A stretch of 31,050 nucleotides of DNA from CAKSHP01 sp045590935 (GTDB lineage Bacteria > Bacillota > Clostridia > UBA1381 > UMGS1253): contig JAZNSA010000084.1 in assembly GCA_045590935.1 (NCBI GenBank), positions 1 to 31,050 on the forward strand. The letters run 5' to 3'. Position 1 is the first letter of the stretch; each line of letters starts with the position of its first letter. The notes below the pieces were generated by a model. The model was not told the origin of the DNA. It did not search any database and saw only the letters and a list, made by a program, of their open reading frames with translations. The position numbers and the translations under genes are program-made. This document shows positions 5,436-13,964 of this stretch, in pieces.

Positions 5436-6278
5436 CTATAGCGTGTCCGAAAAATTCTTTTCCGACACATTAAAAACAACCAATCCAATAACTGCCAATA
5501 AGACAGAAGTTATAAACGAAAGCGTTATATACTCAAACGAAAGCACACCCGCCCCAAGATAAGCATAGCGAAAGGCTTCTATAACAGGCGCTATTGGATT
5601 CGCCATAAATATCGGATACAGATTTTTCGGTATCACCGATGCGGGATACACAATCGGAGTTGCATACATCCATATTTGAACGCCGAAAGCCGTAAGCACT
5701 GAGAGGTCTCTGTATTTAGTTGTAACGGCTGCTATTATAAGCCCAGCTCCCGAAGCGGCAAGCGAAACAATAACAAGCAAAACGGGCGTCAACAAAACAT
5801 AGCCGTTTGGAGCTACATTCTGCGCTGTGAAATAAAAATAAACCAAAAATCCACCAAACATCAAAAATTGCAAGGCAAAGTTTATAAGGCTCGTAAGATT
5901 CGCCGTTATACAAAGTGAAAGTCTCGGAAAATAAACCTTTTTGAGCAAATTCGCATTTGAAATATAAAGCTGCGACGTTTTTGTTAAAACGCGAGAAAAA
6001 TGAGTCCAGACAACGTTTGCACACATATAAAAGAGAAACTGCGGCAAAGAATTCGTCGGGATTTTTGCGATATTGCCAAAAACAACAGTAAAAAGAACGG
6101 TAGTCAACAAAGGATTTATCAAAATCCAAAGCGGACCTAATATCGTTTGCTTATACATACTTGTAAAATCACGCTTAACAAAAAGCCCGAGCAAATCACA
6201 ATACTTGAAAAGCTCAGAAAAATTCAAATTATACCATTTTCTCTTTGAGGTTATAACCGTTGTCCATTTATCCGACAT
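5436..6278 (-). CDS. ABC-2 type polysaccharide export permease, Wzm/TagG type
   Basis: This 280-residue integral membrane protein has six predicted hydrophobic segments and the N-terminal amphipathic part (YCDLLGLFVKRDFTSMYKQT) followed by LGPLWILINPL, which is characteristic of ABC-2 polysaccharide and teichoic-acid exporters. It forms the channel half of the transporter, with the ATPase encoded 9 nt downstream. The ATG at 6278 has AGAGG upstream at an acceptable distance. The operon is transcribed from a near-consensus promoter about 60 nt before the start, and a short AGAAC/GTTCT hairpin lies in that leader. The specificity (teichoic acid, O-antigen-like or capsule) cannot be told from the permease. 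Confidence 0.9.
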   Translation of the reverse strand: MSDKWTTVITSKRKWYNLNFSELFKYCDLLGLFVKRDFTSMYKQTILGPLWILINPLLTTVLFTVVFGNIAKIPTNSLPQFLFYMCANVVWTHFSRVLTKTSQLYISNANLLKKVYFPRLSLCITANLTSLINFALQFLMFGGFLVYFYFTAQNVAPNGYVLLTPVLLVIVSLAASGAGLIIAAVTTKYRDLSVLTAFGVQIWMYATPIVYPASVIPKNLYPIFMANPIAPVIEAFRYAYLGAGVLSFEYITLSFITSVLLAVIGLVVFNVSEKNFSDTL

Positions 6279-6339
6279 AATATTGATACCTCTTTAATAA
6301 TTAAAAATATAAAGAACAAAAAATGTTCTATCAAGCTTT

Positions 6340-6368
6340 ATTATATCATTTGTTTAGCATCACGTCAA
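6340..6368 (-). promoter_or_regulatory. Sigma-A promoter of the ABC exporter operon
   Basis: On the minus strand TTGACG (6368-6363) and TATAAT (6345-6340) are separated by 17 bp. Confidence 0.8.
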
Positions 6369-6492
6369 TAGGTTTAAACGTCATAATTATTCATTTGACT
6401 ATAAAAATTCAGCAAAAAAATGTTAAAATTCACGAAAATAATATGTTTTTTCTAATTAATTTACTTTTTTTTGAAAAAATATAAAAAAAGAC

Positions 6493-6521
6493 TTGATTTT
6501 ATTATAAAAATGTGTTATTCT
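6493..6521 (+). promoter_or_regulatory. Sigma-A promoter of the rpsB run
   Basis: TTGATT (6493-6498) and TATTCT (6516-6521) are spaced by 17 bp, with TGT before the -10 forming an extended element. It lies about 150 nt upstream of the rpsB start. Confidence 0.65.
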
Positions 6522-6527
6522 ATTATG

Positions 6528-6673
6528 GCAAAAAAATACACACGCTTTTGGAGAGCTCAGGCGGTGCCTTAATGGTTCTTGTGCTCGTTGAAAAGGGCGG
6601 AGGTATAATGCAGTCCGACTGTTTGCCACAGTTATGGGCTAAAATTTATAAAATAAAACCGGAGGTGTACATT
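6528..6673 (+). promoter_or_regulatory. Structured rpsB leader, possible S2 autoregulatory region
   Basis: The leader of about 145 nt contains small hairpins. One is AGGC-GGT-GCCT. Two others overlap and exclude each other: CAGT-CCG-ACTG (6611-6621) and ACTGT-TTGCC-ACAGT (6618-6632). Ribosomal protein S2 represses its own mRNA in several bacteria, so a feedback role is plausible, but the known leader motif cannot be confirmed by eye. An in-frame ATG at 6608 with its own GGAGGT lies inside the leader. Confidence 0.4.
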
Positions 6674-7411
6674 ATGGCAAATGTAATTTCTATGAAACAG
6701 CTTCTTGAAGCAGGTGTTCATTTCGGACATCAGACAAGACGTTGGAACCCAAAAATGGCGGAGTATATCTTTACTGAGAGAAACGGAATCTATATTATAG
6801 ATTTGCAGAAGACAGTAAAGAAGGTTGAAGAAGCGTACGATTTTATTCGTGAGGTTGCTGCAAACGGCGATGATGTTCTATTTGTTGGAACAAAGAAGCA
6901 GGCTCAGGTTTCAATCAAAGAAGAGGCTATGCGTGTTGGAATGTATTTCGTTAACGCAAGATGGCTTGGCGGTATGCTTACAAACTTCAAAACAATTAAA
7001 AAACGTATCGAAAGACTTGAGCAGCTTCACAAGATGGAAGAAAACGGAACATTCGAGCTTCTTCCTAAAAAAGAAGTAAGCAAGCTTTTGGGCGAAATGG
7101 AAAAGCTTGAGAAATATCTTGGCGGTATCAAGGATATGAAAAAGCTTCCTGGTGCAATTTTTGTTGTTGACCCAAGAAAAGAAAAAATCGCTATTGCAGA
7201 AGCTAAGAAGCTTGGTATTCCTGTTGTTGCAATCGTTGATACAAACTGCGACCCTGAGGAAGTTGATTACGTAATCCCAGGTAACGACGATGCTATAAGA
7301 GCGGTTAAGCTTATCGCAGGTGCTATGGCTAATGCTATAATTGAAGGCAGACAGGGCGAGCAGTTCGAGGCTGAGGCTGAAGAAGATGCTGCTGAGGCAG
7401 ATGCTGAATAA
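6674..7411 (+). CDS. rpsB: 30S ribosomal protein S2
   Basis: S2 is a structural protein of the small ribosomal subunit that sits near S1 and the 5' end of mRNA. The 245-residue sequence opens with the canonical MKQLLEAGVHFGHQ segment and continues with RRWNPKMAEYIF, GTKKQAQ, NARWLGGMLTNFKTI and GIPVVAIVDTNCDPE, all family hallmarks. It ends with an acidic alanine/glutamate-rich tail common in Firmicutes S2. The ATG at 6674 has GGAGGTG 7-8 nt upstream and gives the standard N-terminus. An in-frame ATG at 6608 could add 22 residues but has an Shine-Dalgarno sequence only 4 nt away. It is the first gene of the long plus-strand run and is followed by an internal terminator before tsf. Confidence 0.97.
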   Translation: MANVISMKQLLEAGVHFGHQTRRWNPKMAEYIFTERNGIYIIDLQKTVKKVEEAYDFIREVAANGDDVLFVGTKKQAQVSIKEEAMRVGMYFVNARWLGGMLTNFKTIKKRIERLEQLHKMEENGTFELLPKKEVSKLLGEMEKLEKYLGGIKDMKKLPGAIFVVDPRKEKIAIAEAKKLGIPVVAIVDTNCDPEEVDYVIPGNDDAIRAVKLIAGAMANAIIEGRQGEQFEAEAEEDAAEADAE

Positions 7412-7425
7412 TATTTGATTAAAAT

Positions 7426-7470
7426 GCGGTCTTTAGGAGTCTTTTCACAAGGCGCAAAGGCCGCTTTTTT
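7426..7470 (+). terminator. Terminator/attenuator between rpsB and tsf
   Basis: GCGGTCTTT (7426-7434) and AAAGGCCGC (7456-7464) pair with one G-T contact and are followed by six T residues. It would let extra S2 be made relative to the downstream genes. Confidence 0.8.
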
Positions 7471-7511
7471 AAGACTACTTTTAAAAACAAGTTTGAAAGG
7501 ATGATATATAA

Positions 7512-8393
7512 ATGTTTACAGCAAAAGATGTAAAAGAATTAAGAGAAAAAACAGGCTGCGGTATGATGGACTGCAAAAAAGCCTTAACAGAAACAAACGG
7601 AGATATGGAAGCAGCAATTGACTTTTTGAGAGAAAAAGGTCTTGCAGCAGCTGCTAAAAAAGCAGGAAGAATTGCGGCAGAAGGTTTGGTTTCTTCTTAC
7701 GTTGCAGACGACCATAGCGCTGGTGCAATAATTGAAGTAAACTCAGAAACAGACTTCGTTGCTAAAAATGCAGAATTTAAAGATTTCGTTGCAGCTCTTG
7801 CAAAATTGGTTGCAGAAAAAGACCCTGCTGACGTTGATGCTTTGATGGCTCTTGCTTATCCTGACAGCACAATGACAGTTGAGGAGATGCTTCGTGAGAA
7901 GATTTTGACAATCGGCGAGAATATGAAAATCAGACGTTTCTCAAGATATGCAGGAACTGTTGTTGCTTATATTCACGGCGAGGGAAGAATCGGCGTTTTG
8001 GTTAATATCGAGGGTTCTGATTTTGATGCGGCTAAAGATGCAGCAATGCAGATTGCAGCTATCAATCCTCTATATCTTTCTAAGGATGTTGTTCCTGAAG
8101 AGGACGTTGAAAAAGAGAAGCATTTCATCATTGCTCAGATTAAGGAAGACCCTAAAAATGCTAATAAGCCTGAAAACATTTTGGAAAAAATGGTTGGCGG
8201 AAAAATCGGCAAATTCTTTGAGCAGAACTGTTTGCTTCAGCAGGCATTTGTTAAAGATGACAGTGTAACAGTTGAAAAGTATCTTGCTTCTAAGGGCGTT
8301 AAGCTAACAAGCTTTGTTCGTTTTGAAAAGGGCGAAGGCTTAGAGAAAAAGGAAGAAAACTTTGCAGATGAAGTTGCAAATATGATTAAATAA
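7512..8393 (+). CDS. tsf: Elongation factor Ts
   Basis: EF-Ts is the guanine nucleotide exchange factor that recycles EF-Tu-GDP during translation. The 293-residue protein begins with the UBA-like domain KELREKTGCGMMDCKKAL (about residues 8-25) and the hinge FLREKGLAAAAKKAGRIAAEG. The core follows with the conserved EVNSETDFVAKN stretch (about 75-86), which contacts EF-Tu. The length and order are normal. The ATG has a GAAAGGAT ribosome binding site upstream. The gap of about 100 nt after rpsB carries a terminator, and another follows tsf, so the pair can be uncoupled from pyrH. Confidence 0.97.
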   Translation: MFTAKDVKELREKTGCGMMDCKKALTETNGDMEAAIDFLREKGLAAAAKKAGRIAAEGLVSSYVADDHSAGAIIEVNSETDFVAKNAEFKDFVAALAKLVAEKDPADVDALMALAYPDSTMTVEEMLREKILTIGENMKIRRFSRYAGTVVAYIHGEGRIGVLVNIEGSDFDAAKDAAMQIAAINPLYLSKDVVPEEDVEKEKHFIIAQIKEDPKNANKPENILEKMVGGKIGKFFEQNCLLQQAFVKDDSVTVEKYLASKGVKLTSFVRFEKGEGLEKKEENFADEVANMIK

Positions 8394-8452
8394 TTAAACG
8401 GGATTTTTAAATATTTGGAAATATATTGTTTCCTTTTAACACCCCCTAAAAC

Positions 8453-8486
8453 GAAAGGGAACACTGCTTTGTGTTCCCTTTTTTTG
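8453..8486 (+). terminator. Rho-independent terminator after tsf
   Basis: AAAGGGAACAC and GTGTTCCCTTT form an 11-bp stem with a short TGCTTT loop, followed by T residues. Downstream genes need read-through or a separate start in the AT-rich 8490-8520 stretch, where I see no clear -35 box. Confidence 0.88.
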
Positions 8487-8538
8487 CGGGCGTAGATTAT
8501 ATATAAATATAAAATATTTTTTGAGAGGCGGATGGAAT

Positions 8539-9249
8539 ATGGAACCAAAATACAAAAGAGTATTGCTTAAGCTAAGCGGCGAGGCACTTGCGGGCGAAAA
8601 GAAAACAGGTCTTAATCCTGAAATTTTAGAAAATATCGCAAAGGTTATAAAAGAATGTACTTCTATGGGAGTACAGATTGCTATAGTTGTTGGCGGCGGC
8701 AATTTTTGGAGAGGAAGAACAAGCGAAAAAATGGACAGGTCCAGAGCCGACCATATGGGTATGCTTGCAACCGTTATCAATTCTCTTGGAATAGCTGATG
8801 CACTGGAGGCTGAGGGTATTCCAACTGTTGTTATGACATCGGTTGATATGGGTCCGATTGCTGAGGGCTTTGTTAAAAACAAGGCGGTCTCTTATTTGAA
8901 CGAAGGCAAAATCGTAGTTTTTGGAGGCGGAACAGGAAATCCGTTTTTCTCAACAGATACAACTGCGGCGCTTCGTGCGGCAGAAATTGATGCTGACGTT
9001 ATTTTGCTTGCGAAAAACGTTGACGGCGTTTACGATAGCGACCCTAATAAAAATAAAGACGCAAAAAAATTCGATTCACTAAGCTTTATGGAGGTTATAA
9101 GAAGAGAGCTTGGCGTTATGGACACTACTGCAACAACGCTTTGTAAGGAAAACGATATAACAATTCACGTTTTCGGGCTTGATAACCCTCAAAATATTAT
9201 TAAAGCCGCTTGCGGAGAAAAAATCGGAACAATAGTATCAAAAGACTGA
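8539..9249 (+). CDS. pyrH: UMP kinase
   Basis: PyrH phosphorylates UMP to UDP with ATP in pyrimidine nucleotide synthesis, acts as a homohexamer in the cytosol and is usually activated by GTP and inhibited by UTP. The 236-residue protein shows the amino-acid-kinase fold motifs: KLSGEAL near the N-terminus, VVGGGNFWRGR, RSRADHMGMLATVINSLG, FGGGTGNPFFSTDT and the AKNVDGVYDSDP loop. The ATG at 8539 gives the usual N-terminus and is preceded by GAGAGGCGGA; the upstream in-frame start at 8521 lies before this site. It is part of the conserved tsf-pyrH-frr order. Confidence 0.96.
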   Translation: MEPKYKRVLLKLSGEALAGEKKTGLNPEILENIAKVIKECTSMGVQIAIVVGGGNFWRGRTSEKMDRSRADHMGMLATVINSLGIADALEAEGIPTVVMTSVDMGPIAEGFVKNKAVSYLNEGKIVVFGGGTGNPFFSTDTTAALRAAEIDADVILLAKNVDGVYDSDPNKNKDAKKFDSLSFMEVIRRELGVMDTTATTLCKENDITIHVFGLDNPQNIIKAACGEKIGTIVSKD

Positions 9250-9333
9250 TTGTAGGTTTTTCACTATCAAAAGAAAATTATTTGTTAAAAAATAAATATT
9301 TTTAAAAAAAGTAGTGCAAAATCTTTAAAAGTA

Positions 9334-9342
9334 TGGTACAAT
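9334..9342 (+). promoter_or_regulatory. Possible extended -10 promoter of frr
   Basis: TGG-TACAAT (9334-9342) is an extended -10 element in the 146-nt gap before frr, with only a weak GTGCAA at the -35 position. The following leader is about 45 nt. Confidence 0.45.
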
Positions 9343-9395
9343 AGTATTAGTTAGAGAAAAATTAACAAATTTATTTTAATGAAGGAGGCTTTTTT

Positions 9396-9950
9396 ATGGC
9401 TGGTAAATACCCTGAAATTTCCGAGAAAATGGAAAAAAGACTTAATGCATTTGGTGAAGATTTGAAAACAATTCGTGCAGGACGTGCAAACCCTGCTATT
9501 CTTGATAAAATAACTGTTGATTACTACGGAACTGCAACCCCTATCCCTCAGGTAGGCAATGTTTCTGTTCCCGAGCCGAGAACTCTTTTAATTCAGCCTT
9601 GGGATAAAGCTATTTTAAAAGATGTTGAAAAGGCGCTTTTAAAGGCTGAGCTCGGAATCAATCCTAACAACGACGGAAGCTCAATTCGCTTAAACTTCCC
9701 TCCTCTGACAGAGGAAAGAAGAAAAGAGCTTGTAAAGGATATTAAAAAGCATGCGGAAGAGGTTAAGGTTGCTGTTCGTGCAGTCCGTCGTGATGCAATC
9801 GAAACTTATAAGGCATCGAAAAAAGCAGGCGAAATAACTGAGGACGACTTAAAGGATATTGAAAAAGATATTCAGTCTATAACTGATGATTATATCAAAG
9901 AAGTTGATGCAATGTTGGAAAAGAAGGAAAAGGAAATTATGTCCGTTTGA
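9396..9950 (+). CDS. frr: Ribosome recycling factor
   Basis: RRF, with EF-G, splits the post-termination ribosome. The 184-residue protein matches the family length and has its signature stretches: TIRAGRANPAILDKI with the tip arginines of the three-helix bundle, YYGTATPIPQVGNVSVPEPRTL of domain II, LGINPNNDGSSIRL, and the PPLTEERRKELVK helix. The ATG has GAAGGAGG upstream at good spacing. It is followed after 47 nt by uppS, the usual order in Firmicutes. Confidence 0.97.
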   Translation: MAGKYPEISEKMEKRLNAFGEDLKTIRAGRANPAILDKITVDYYGTATPIPQVGNVSVPEPRTLLIQPWDKAILKDVEKALLKAELGINPNNDGSSIRLNFPPLTEERRKELVKDIKKHAEEVKVAVRAVRRDAIETYKASKKAGEITEDDLKDIEKDIQSITDDYIKEVDAMLEKKEKEIMSV

Positions 9951-9997
9951 TTATGAGTTTATTTATTGCTAACGTTTAGGAGAGTGAGCTTTGTATT

Positions 9998-10738
9998 ATG
10001 CTATTTAGTAAAAAGAAAAAAAACATATCATTTGACAAAGAGCTTTTGCCTAAGCACGTTGCAATAATTATGGACGGAAATGGTCGTTGGGCAAAGAAGA
10101 GGTCTGTTCCTCGTATAGTTGGGCACAGAGCAGGCGCCGAAGCGCTTCGCAAGGTAATCAGGTTTGCAGGAAAGATTGGCATTAAATATATTACTGTTTA
10201 TGCTTTTTCAACGGAGAATTGGAAGCGGTCAAATCAAGAGGTTTCCGATTTGATGTCGCTTTTGTTGCAATACTTAAAAAATGCAGAAAAAGAGCTTGCT
10301 GGCGACGATGCCAGAATACGAATAATCGGAGACAAATCGAAATTCTCTCCCGAATTGCAATCCGAAATGGAAAGAGTTGAAAACGTTACTAAGAATAACG
10401 CCGCTTGCATAGTAAACATTGCGTTAAACTATGGCTCAAGAGATGAGCTTGTTTTTGCTGTTAAGAAAATTGCAAAATCTGTTTTGGATGGTGAAATTTC
10501 TTTAGATGAAATAGACGAAAAAGCGATTTCCGACAATTTGTATACCTATTATATGCCCGACCCCGATTTGGTTATCAGAAGCAGCGGAGAAATGCGACTA
10601 AGCAATTTTTTAATGTGGCAGTCATCGTATAGTGAGCTTTATTTCACAAATACATTGTGGCCTGATTTTGATGAAAAGGAATTTACAAAGGCTATTGAGG
10701 AATATATGAGCAGAAACAGACGTTTCGGCGGAAGATAG
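9998..10738 (+). CDS. uppS: Undecaprenyl diphosphate synthase (cis-prenyltransferase)
   Basis: UppS condenses farnesyl diphosphate with isopentenyl diphosphates to make undecaprenyl diphosphate, the lipid carrier for peptidoglycan and teichoic acids. The 246-residue protein carries HVAIIMDGNGRWA with catalytic Asp26, the GHRAG motif, YAFSTENWKR (about 68-77) and the C-terminal DPDLVIRSSGEMRLSNF and WPDF motifs. The usual RTGGEQR wording is RSSGEMR here, a mild change around the diphosphate-binding arginine (Arg194 kept). It lies between frr and cdsA, and dxr and ispG downstream supply its C5 precursors. Confidence 0.95.
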   Translation: MLFSKKKKNISFDKELLPKHVAIIMDGNGRWAKKRSVPRIVGHRAGAEALRKVIRFAGKIGIKYITVYAFSTENWKRSNQEVSDLMSLLLQYLKNAEKELAGDDARIRIIGDKSKFSPELQSEMERVENVTKNNAACIVNIALNYGSRDELVFAVKKIAKSVLDGEISLDEIDEKAISDNLYTYYMPDPDLVIRSSGEMRLSNFLMWQSSYSELYFTNTLWPDFDEKEFTKAIEEYMSRNRRFGGR

Positions 10739-10759
10739 ACTTTGGAAAGGGTTGAATTT

Positions 10760-11584
10760 ATGTTAAAGAACACGTTAATCAGAATGATGTCAGCACTTGT
10801 TGGTCTTGCCTTGTATTTTTGGGTTATAAATATGGATGCTTACATATTTAAGTGTATCGTTACAGCTATCTCTGTGTTTATGGTCTGTGAAGTTTTGCAC
10901 TCGTTTAAAATCGGATTTTGGGGAATTGCTTGCGGCTTTATTTGCTCAGTTTTTGTTGCTTTTTCTCTTTATCAGGGAAGCTTTGAGCTTTTATCGGGGG
11001 CTATATTATTTTGTTTGTTTTTATGCGCATTATTTTGCATTATAAAGCATAAAAAAATTGATTTTTCAAGTGCCTCAGCTATGAGTTTTATTACAATATA
11101 TATTACTCTTACAATTAATTATCTTTGCATGATAAGAGATTTGAAATTTGGACTTCACTATCTGTTTATAGCCTTTATTTCTGCTTGGATAAGCGATACA
11201 GGTGCATATTTTTGCGGTTGCCTTTTCGGACGGCATAAACTTACCACTATAAGCCCGAAAAAAACCGTTGAAGGCGCTTTAGGTGGCATTGCGTGTTGTG
11301 CGATTGGCGGAGTTATATTTGGTTTAGTTGAAAGTATATTCTTTAACAATGGTGCAAATTATCTTATGCTCACAATAGTTTGCGCAATAGGCTCAATATT
11401 CGGACAAATAGGCGACTTAGCCGCATCAATGATAAAAAGAAGATTTAACATAAAGGATTTTAGCAGTATAATGCCTGGACATGGCGGAATAACAGACCGT
11501 TTCGACAGCGTTATGCTCACCGCACCATATACTTTTTATGTTATTCTTCTATTAAACTATATTAATCTACCGCTTATTTTTTAA
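10760..11584 (+). CDS. cdsA: Phosphatidate cytidylyltransferase (CDP-diacylglycerol synthase)
   Basis: CdsA converts phosphatidic acid and CTP to CDP-diacylglycerol, the branch point for bacterial phospholipids. The 274-residue integral membrane protein has about eight hydrophobic segments. Near the C-terminus (about residues 223-250) it has the CDS signature: SMIKRRFNIKDFSSIMPGHG followed by GITDRFDS, with the metal-binding K-D and PGHGG..DR residues. An earlier SDTGAYFCG loop is also typical. The ATG at 10760 has GGAAAGG 9 nt upstream; the in-frame TTG at 10742 is less likely because it overlaps that site. It lies 21 nt after uppS, so the two are co-transcribed. Confidence 0.94.
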   Translation: MLKNTLIRMMSALVGLALYFWVINMDAYIFKCIVTAISVFMVCEVLHSFKIGFWGIACGFICSVFVAFSLYQGSFELLSGAILFCLFLCALFCIIKHKKIDFSSASAMSFITIYITLTINYLCMIRDLKFGLHYLFIAFISAWISDTGAYFCGCLFGRHKLTTISPKKTVEGALGGIACCAIGGVIFGLVESIFFNNGANYLMLTIVCAIGSIFGQIGDLAASMIKRRFNIKDFSSIMPGHGGITDRFDSVMLTAPYTFYVILLLNYINLPLIF

Positions 11585-11628
11585 GCTACAGAGAGATATT
11601 TTATAATTTTTTTGAGAGGCAATATAAT

Positions 11629-12786
11629 ATGAAAAACATTTGCGTTTTAGGTTCTACGGGTTCTATAGGAACTCAAACATTAGACATTGCAGCTAAAAGC
11701 CCCGATATTAACATATTGGGGCTTTCGACACATAAAAACATAAAATTGCTTGAAACTCAGGCAAGAAAATTCAAGCCAAAAATGGTTTGCGCAACCGATG
11801 AGGCTTGCGCCGCTGAGCTTAAAATTGCTTTAGCAGATACAGATACAAAGGTGCTTTCAGGCGAGGAAGCACTTTGCGATATTGCTTGCATTAATGAGGT
11901 TGAAACCGTTGTTACGGCTATTATGGGCATTGCGGGCTTAAAACCCACCGAGCAAGCAATACGAAGCAAAAAAAATATCGCCCTTGCAAACAAGGAAACG
12001 CTTGTTGCAGCGGGTGAGTTTATTATGAATTTAGCAAGAGATTACAACGTAAAAATACTTCCTGTCGATAGCGAGCATAGTGCAGTTTTCCAATCGCTTG
12101 CGGGACTTAACAAGAAAAATCAATTAAAAAATATAATTCTTACCGCATCCGGCGGACCTTTTTTAGGAAAAACAAGAGATGAATTAAAAAATGTAACCGT
12201 TGTTGAGGCTCTTAATCATCCCAATTGGAGTATGGGCAAAAAAATAACTATAGACTCTGCAACAATGGTTAACAAAGGGCTTGAAGTTATTGAAGCAAGA
12301 TGGCTTTTTGATATAGATTATAAGGATATTGAGGTTTTAGTTCATCCTCAAAGCATAATTCATTCTATGGTCAGATTTGTTGACGGAGCAGTTATTGCTC
12401 AGCTTGGACTTGCTGATATGCGTATTCCAATTGCCTATGCAATAACATATCCGGACAGAGCGCCGTATGTTTCTGAAAAGCATTTAGACCTCGCCAAAAT
12501 CGGTACGCTTACATTTAAAAAACCCGACCTGAAAACGTTTAAGCCCCTTGCCCTTGCGTATAAGGCGCTTGAATGTGGCGGACTTATGAGTGCCGTTTTT
12601 AACGGTGCGGATGAAATTGCAGCAGATTTGTTTTTAAAGGAAAAAATAAGCTTTTTAGATATTGCGGATATTATAGAAGAGGCTATGAATGCATATAATA
12701 ATAAAAGTGCAAAAAGCTTAGATGATGTTTTTGAGGCTGATTTGTGGGCAAGAGAGTTTATTAAAAAGCTTGCCTGCAACTATTAA
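11629..12786 (+). CDS. dxr: 1-deoxy-D-xylulose 5-phosphate reductoisomerase
   Basis: Dxr (IspC) makes 2-C-methyl-D-erythritol 4-phosphate from DXP with NADPH, the committed step of the MEP isoprenoid pathway, and is the fosmidomycin target. The 385-residue protein opens with the NADPH-binding GSTGSIG (residues 8-14). It also has NKETLVAAG, the metal-binding DSEHSA (about 146-151), TASGGPF, HPNWSMGKKITIDSATM and the lid/active-site segment. The length is normal. A GAGAGG ribosome binding site precedes the ATG. Its place between cdsA and rseP is the common Firmicutes arrangement. Confidence 0.97.
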   Translation: MKNICVLGSTGSIGTQTLDIAAKSPDINILGLSTHKNIKLLETQARKFKPKMVCATDEACAAELKIALADTDTKVLSGEEALCDIACINEVETVVTAIMGIAGLKPTEQAIRSKKNIALANKETLVAAGEFIMNLARDYNVKILPVDSEHSAVFQSLAGLNKKNQLKNIILTASGGPFLGKTRDELKNVTVVEALNHPNWSMGKKITIDSATMVNKGLEVIEARWLFDIDYKDIEVLVHPQSIIHSMVRFVDGAVIAQLGLADMRIPIAYAITYPDRAPYVSEKHLDLAKIGTLTFKKPDLKTFKPLALAYKALECGGLMSAVFNGADEIAADLFLKEKISFLDIADIIEEAMNAYNNKSAKSLDDVFEADLWAREFIKKLACNY

Positions 12787-12810
12787 TATATTTTGCTTAG
12801 AGGTGAAACA

Positions 12811-13941
12811 ATGGGAATTATTATTGCACTTATAGCTTTTACAGCTATGGTTTTTATTCATGAATTCGGACATTTTATTTTTGCTAAAATTTTTAAAATC
12901 AAGGTCTTGGAATTTTCTATCGGAATGGGCCCTGCAATATTCAAAAAGCAAGCAAAAGAAACGCTTTATTCAATCAGATGCCTTCCTCTTGGTGGCTTTT
13001 GCCGAATGGAGGGTGAGGAGGAAACAAGCGACGATGCAGGTTCTTTTTCAAATGCCGTTTGGTGGAAAAAATTTATAGTTGTTATAGCGGGTGCAGTTTT
13101 AAATATCGTTTTGGGCTTTGCTTTGCTTTTATGCGTTCAAGGCTCATACTCAACTATAAGAACGCCCGTTATTGATAACCTAACGCCTGAAGCAAATATG
13201 GCATCTCAAGGATTTTTGCCCGGCGATAGAATTATTAAGCTAAACGATTCAAAAATAAATATTTTTGAAGATGTTTCATTTTTCTTAGACAGAGTTAAAG
13301 GTTCACCCGTTCGTGTAACAGTAAAGCGCGGAGGTGAAACAATAACTAAAACCGTTGTGCCTACAAAACGAGTTATTGAGCTTGAATATCTTGAAGATAA
13401 GACCAATATGAAAATATATCTAAATGATGTTCTTTCGGAGGAGACCTCTGCAGAGGCAACTAAGCAAAAGGAGTATATAGGCAAAACAGCAACCCAAACC
13501 GACTATATACTCGGCTTTGAAACCAAGGCCGTCGGCAACAATTTCAAAAACGTTTTCTCACGCTCATTTTTTATGACGGGCTTTTATGTTAAAATGGTTT
13601 ACGTTTCTTTGTTTGAATTGATAACAGGGCAGGTTCCCGCAAATCAAATATCGGGTCCTATAGGAATTGTTAATGTTATAGATGAGGCATCTAAGTTTGA
13701 TTTTATTTTTCTCTTAGAAATTTTAGCACTCTTAACAATTAACCTTGGCGTTATGAATCTGCTTCCTATACCTGCGCTTGACGGATGTAAGCTTATTGTT
13801 ATTTTAATTGAAGCAATTACAAGAAAAAAAATACCGCCCGAAAAAGAAGGAATTATAAATCTTATCGGCTTTGCTATTTTAATCGGAATTACCATTTTTG
13901 CAACATACAACGATATTGTACGATTATTTCAAGGGACTTAA
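12811..13941 (+). CDS. rseP: RIP metalloprotease RseP (site-2 protease)
   Basis: This 376-residue intramembrane zinc protease belongs to the RseP/RasP family, which cleaves anti-sigma factors and remnant signal peptides inside the membrane. The first membrane helix holds the zinc motif HEFGH (residues 17-21). A GMGP segment and a PDZ domain (about 120-190, with GFLPGDRIIKLND) follow. The C-terminal helix carries PIPALDG with the third zinc ligand Asp324. The ATG at 12811 has GAGGTG 6-7 nt upstream and gives the expected N-terminus; an in-frame start at 12793 is rejected. It follows dxr by 24 nt and precedes ispG by 23 nt. Confidence 0.95.
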   Translation: MGIIIALIAFTAMVFIHEFGHFIFAKIFKIKVLEFSIGMGPAIFKKQAKETLYSIRCLPLGGFCRMEGEEETSDDAGSFSNAVWWKKFIVVIAGAVLNIVLGFALLLCVQGSYSTIRTPVIDNLTPEANMASQGFLPGDRIIKLNDSKINIFEDVSFFLDRVKGSPVRVTVKRGGETITKTVVPTKRVIELEYLEDKTNMKIYLNDVLSEETSAEATKQKEYIGKTATQTDYILGFETKAVGNNFKNVFSRSFFMTGFYVKMVYVSLFELITGQVPANQISGPIGIVNVIDEASKFDFIFLLEILALLTINLGVMNLLPIPALDGCKLIVILIEAITRKKIPPEKEGIINLIGFAILIGITIFATYNDIVRLFQGT

Positions 13942-13964
13942 ATAAATTTTAGTAGGTGAATAGT

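Noticed and set aside
6512..6673. N-terminal extension of S2 from 6512
   Set aside because: The frame begins at the promoter -10 region, and the canonical S2 N-terminus starts at 6674 with a strong ribosome binding site.
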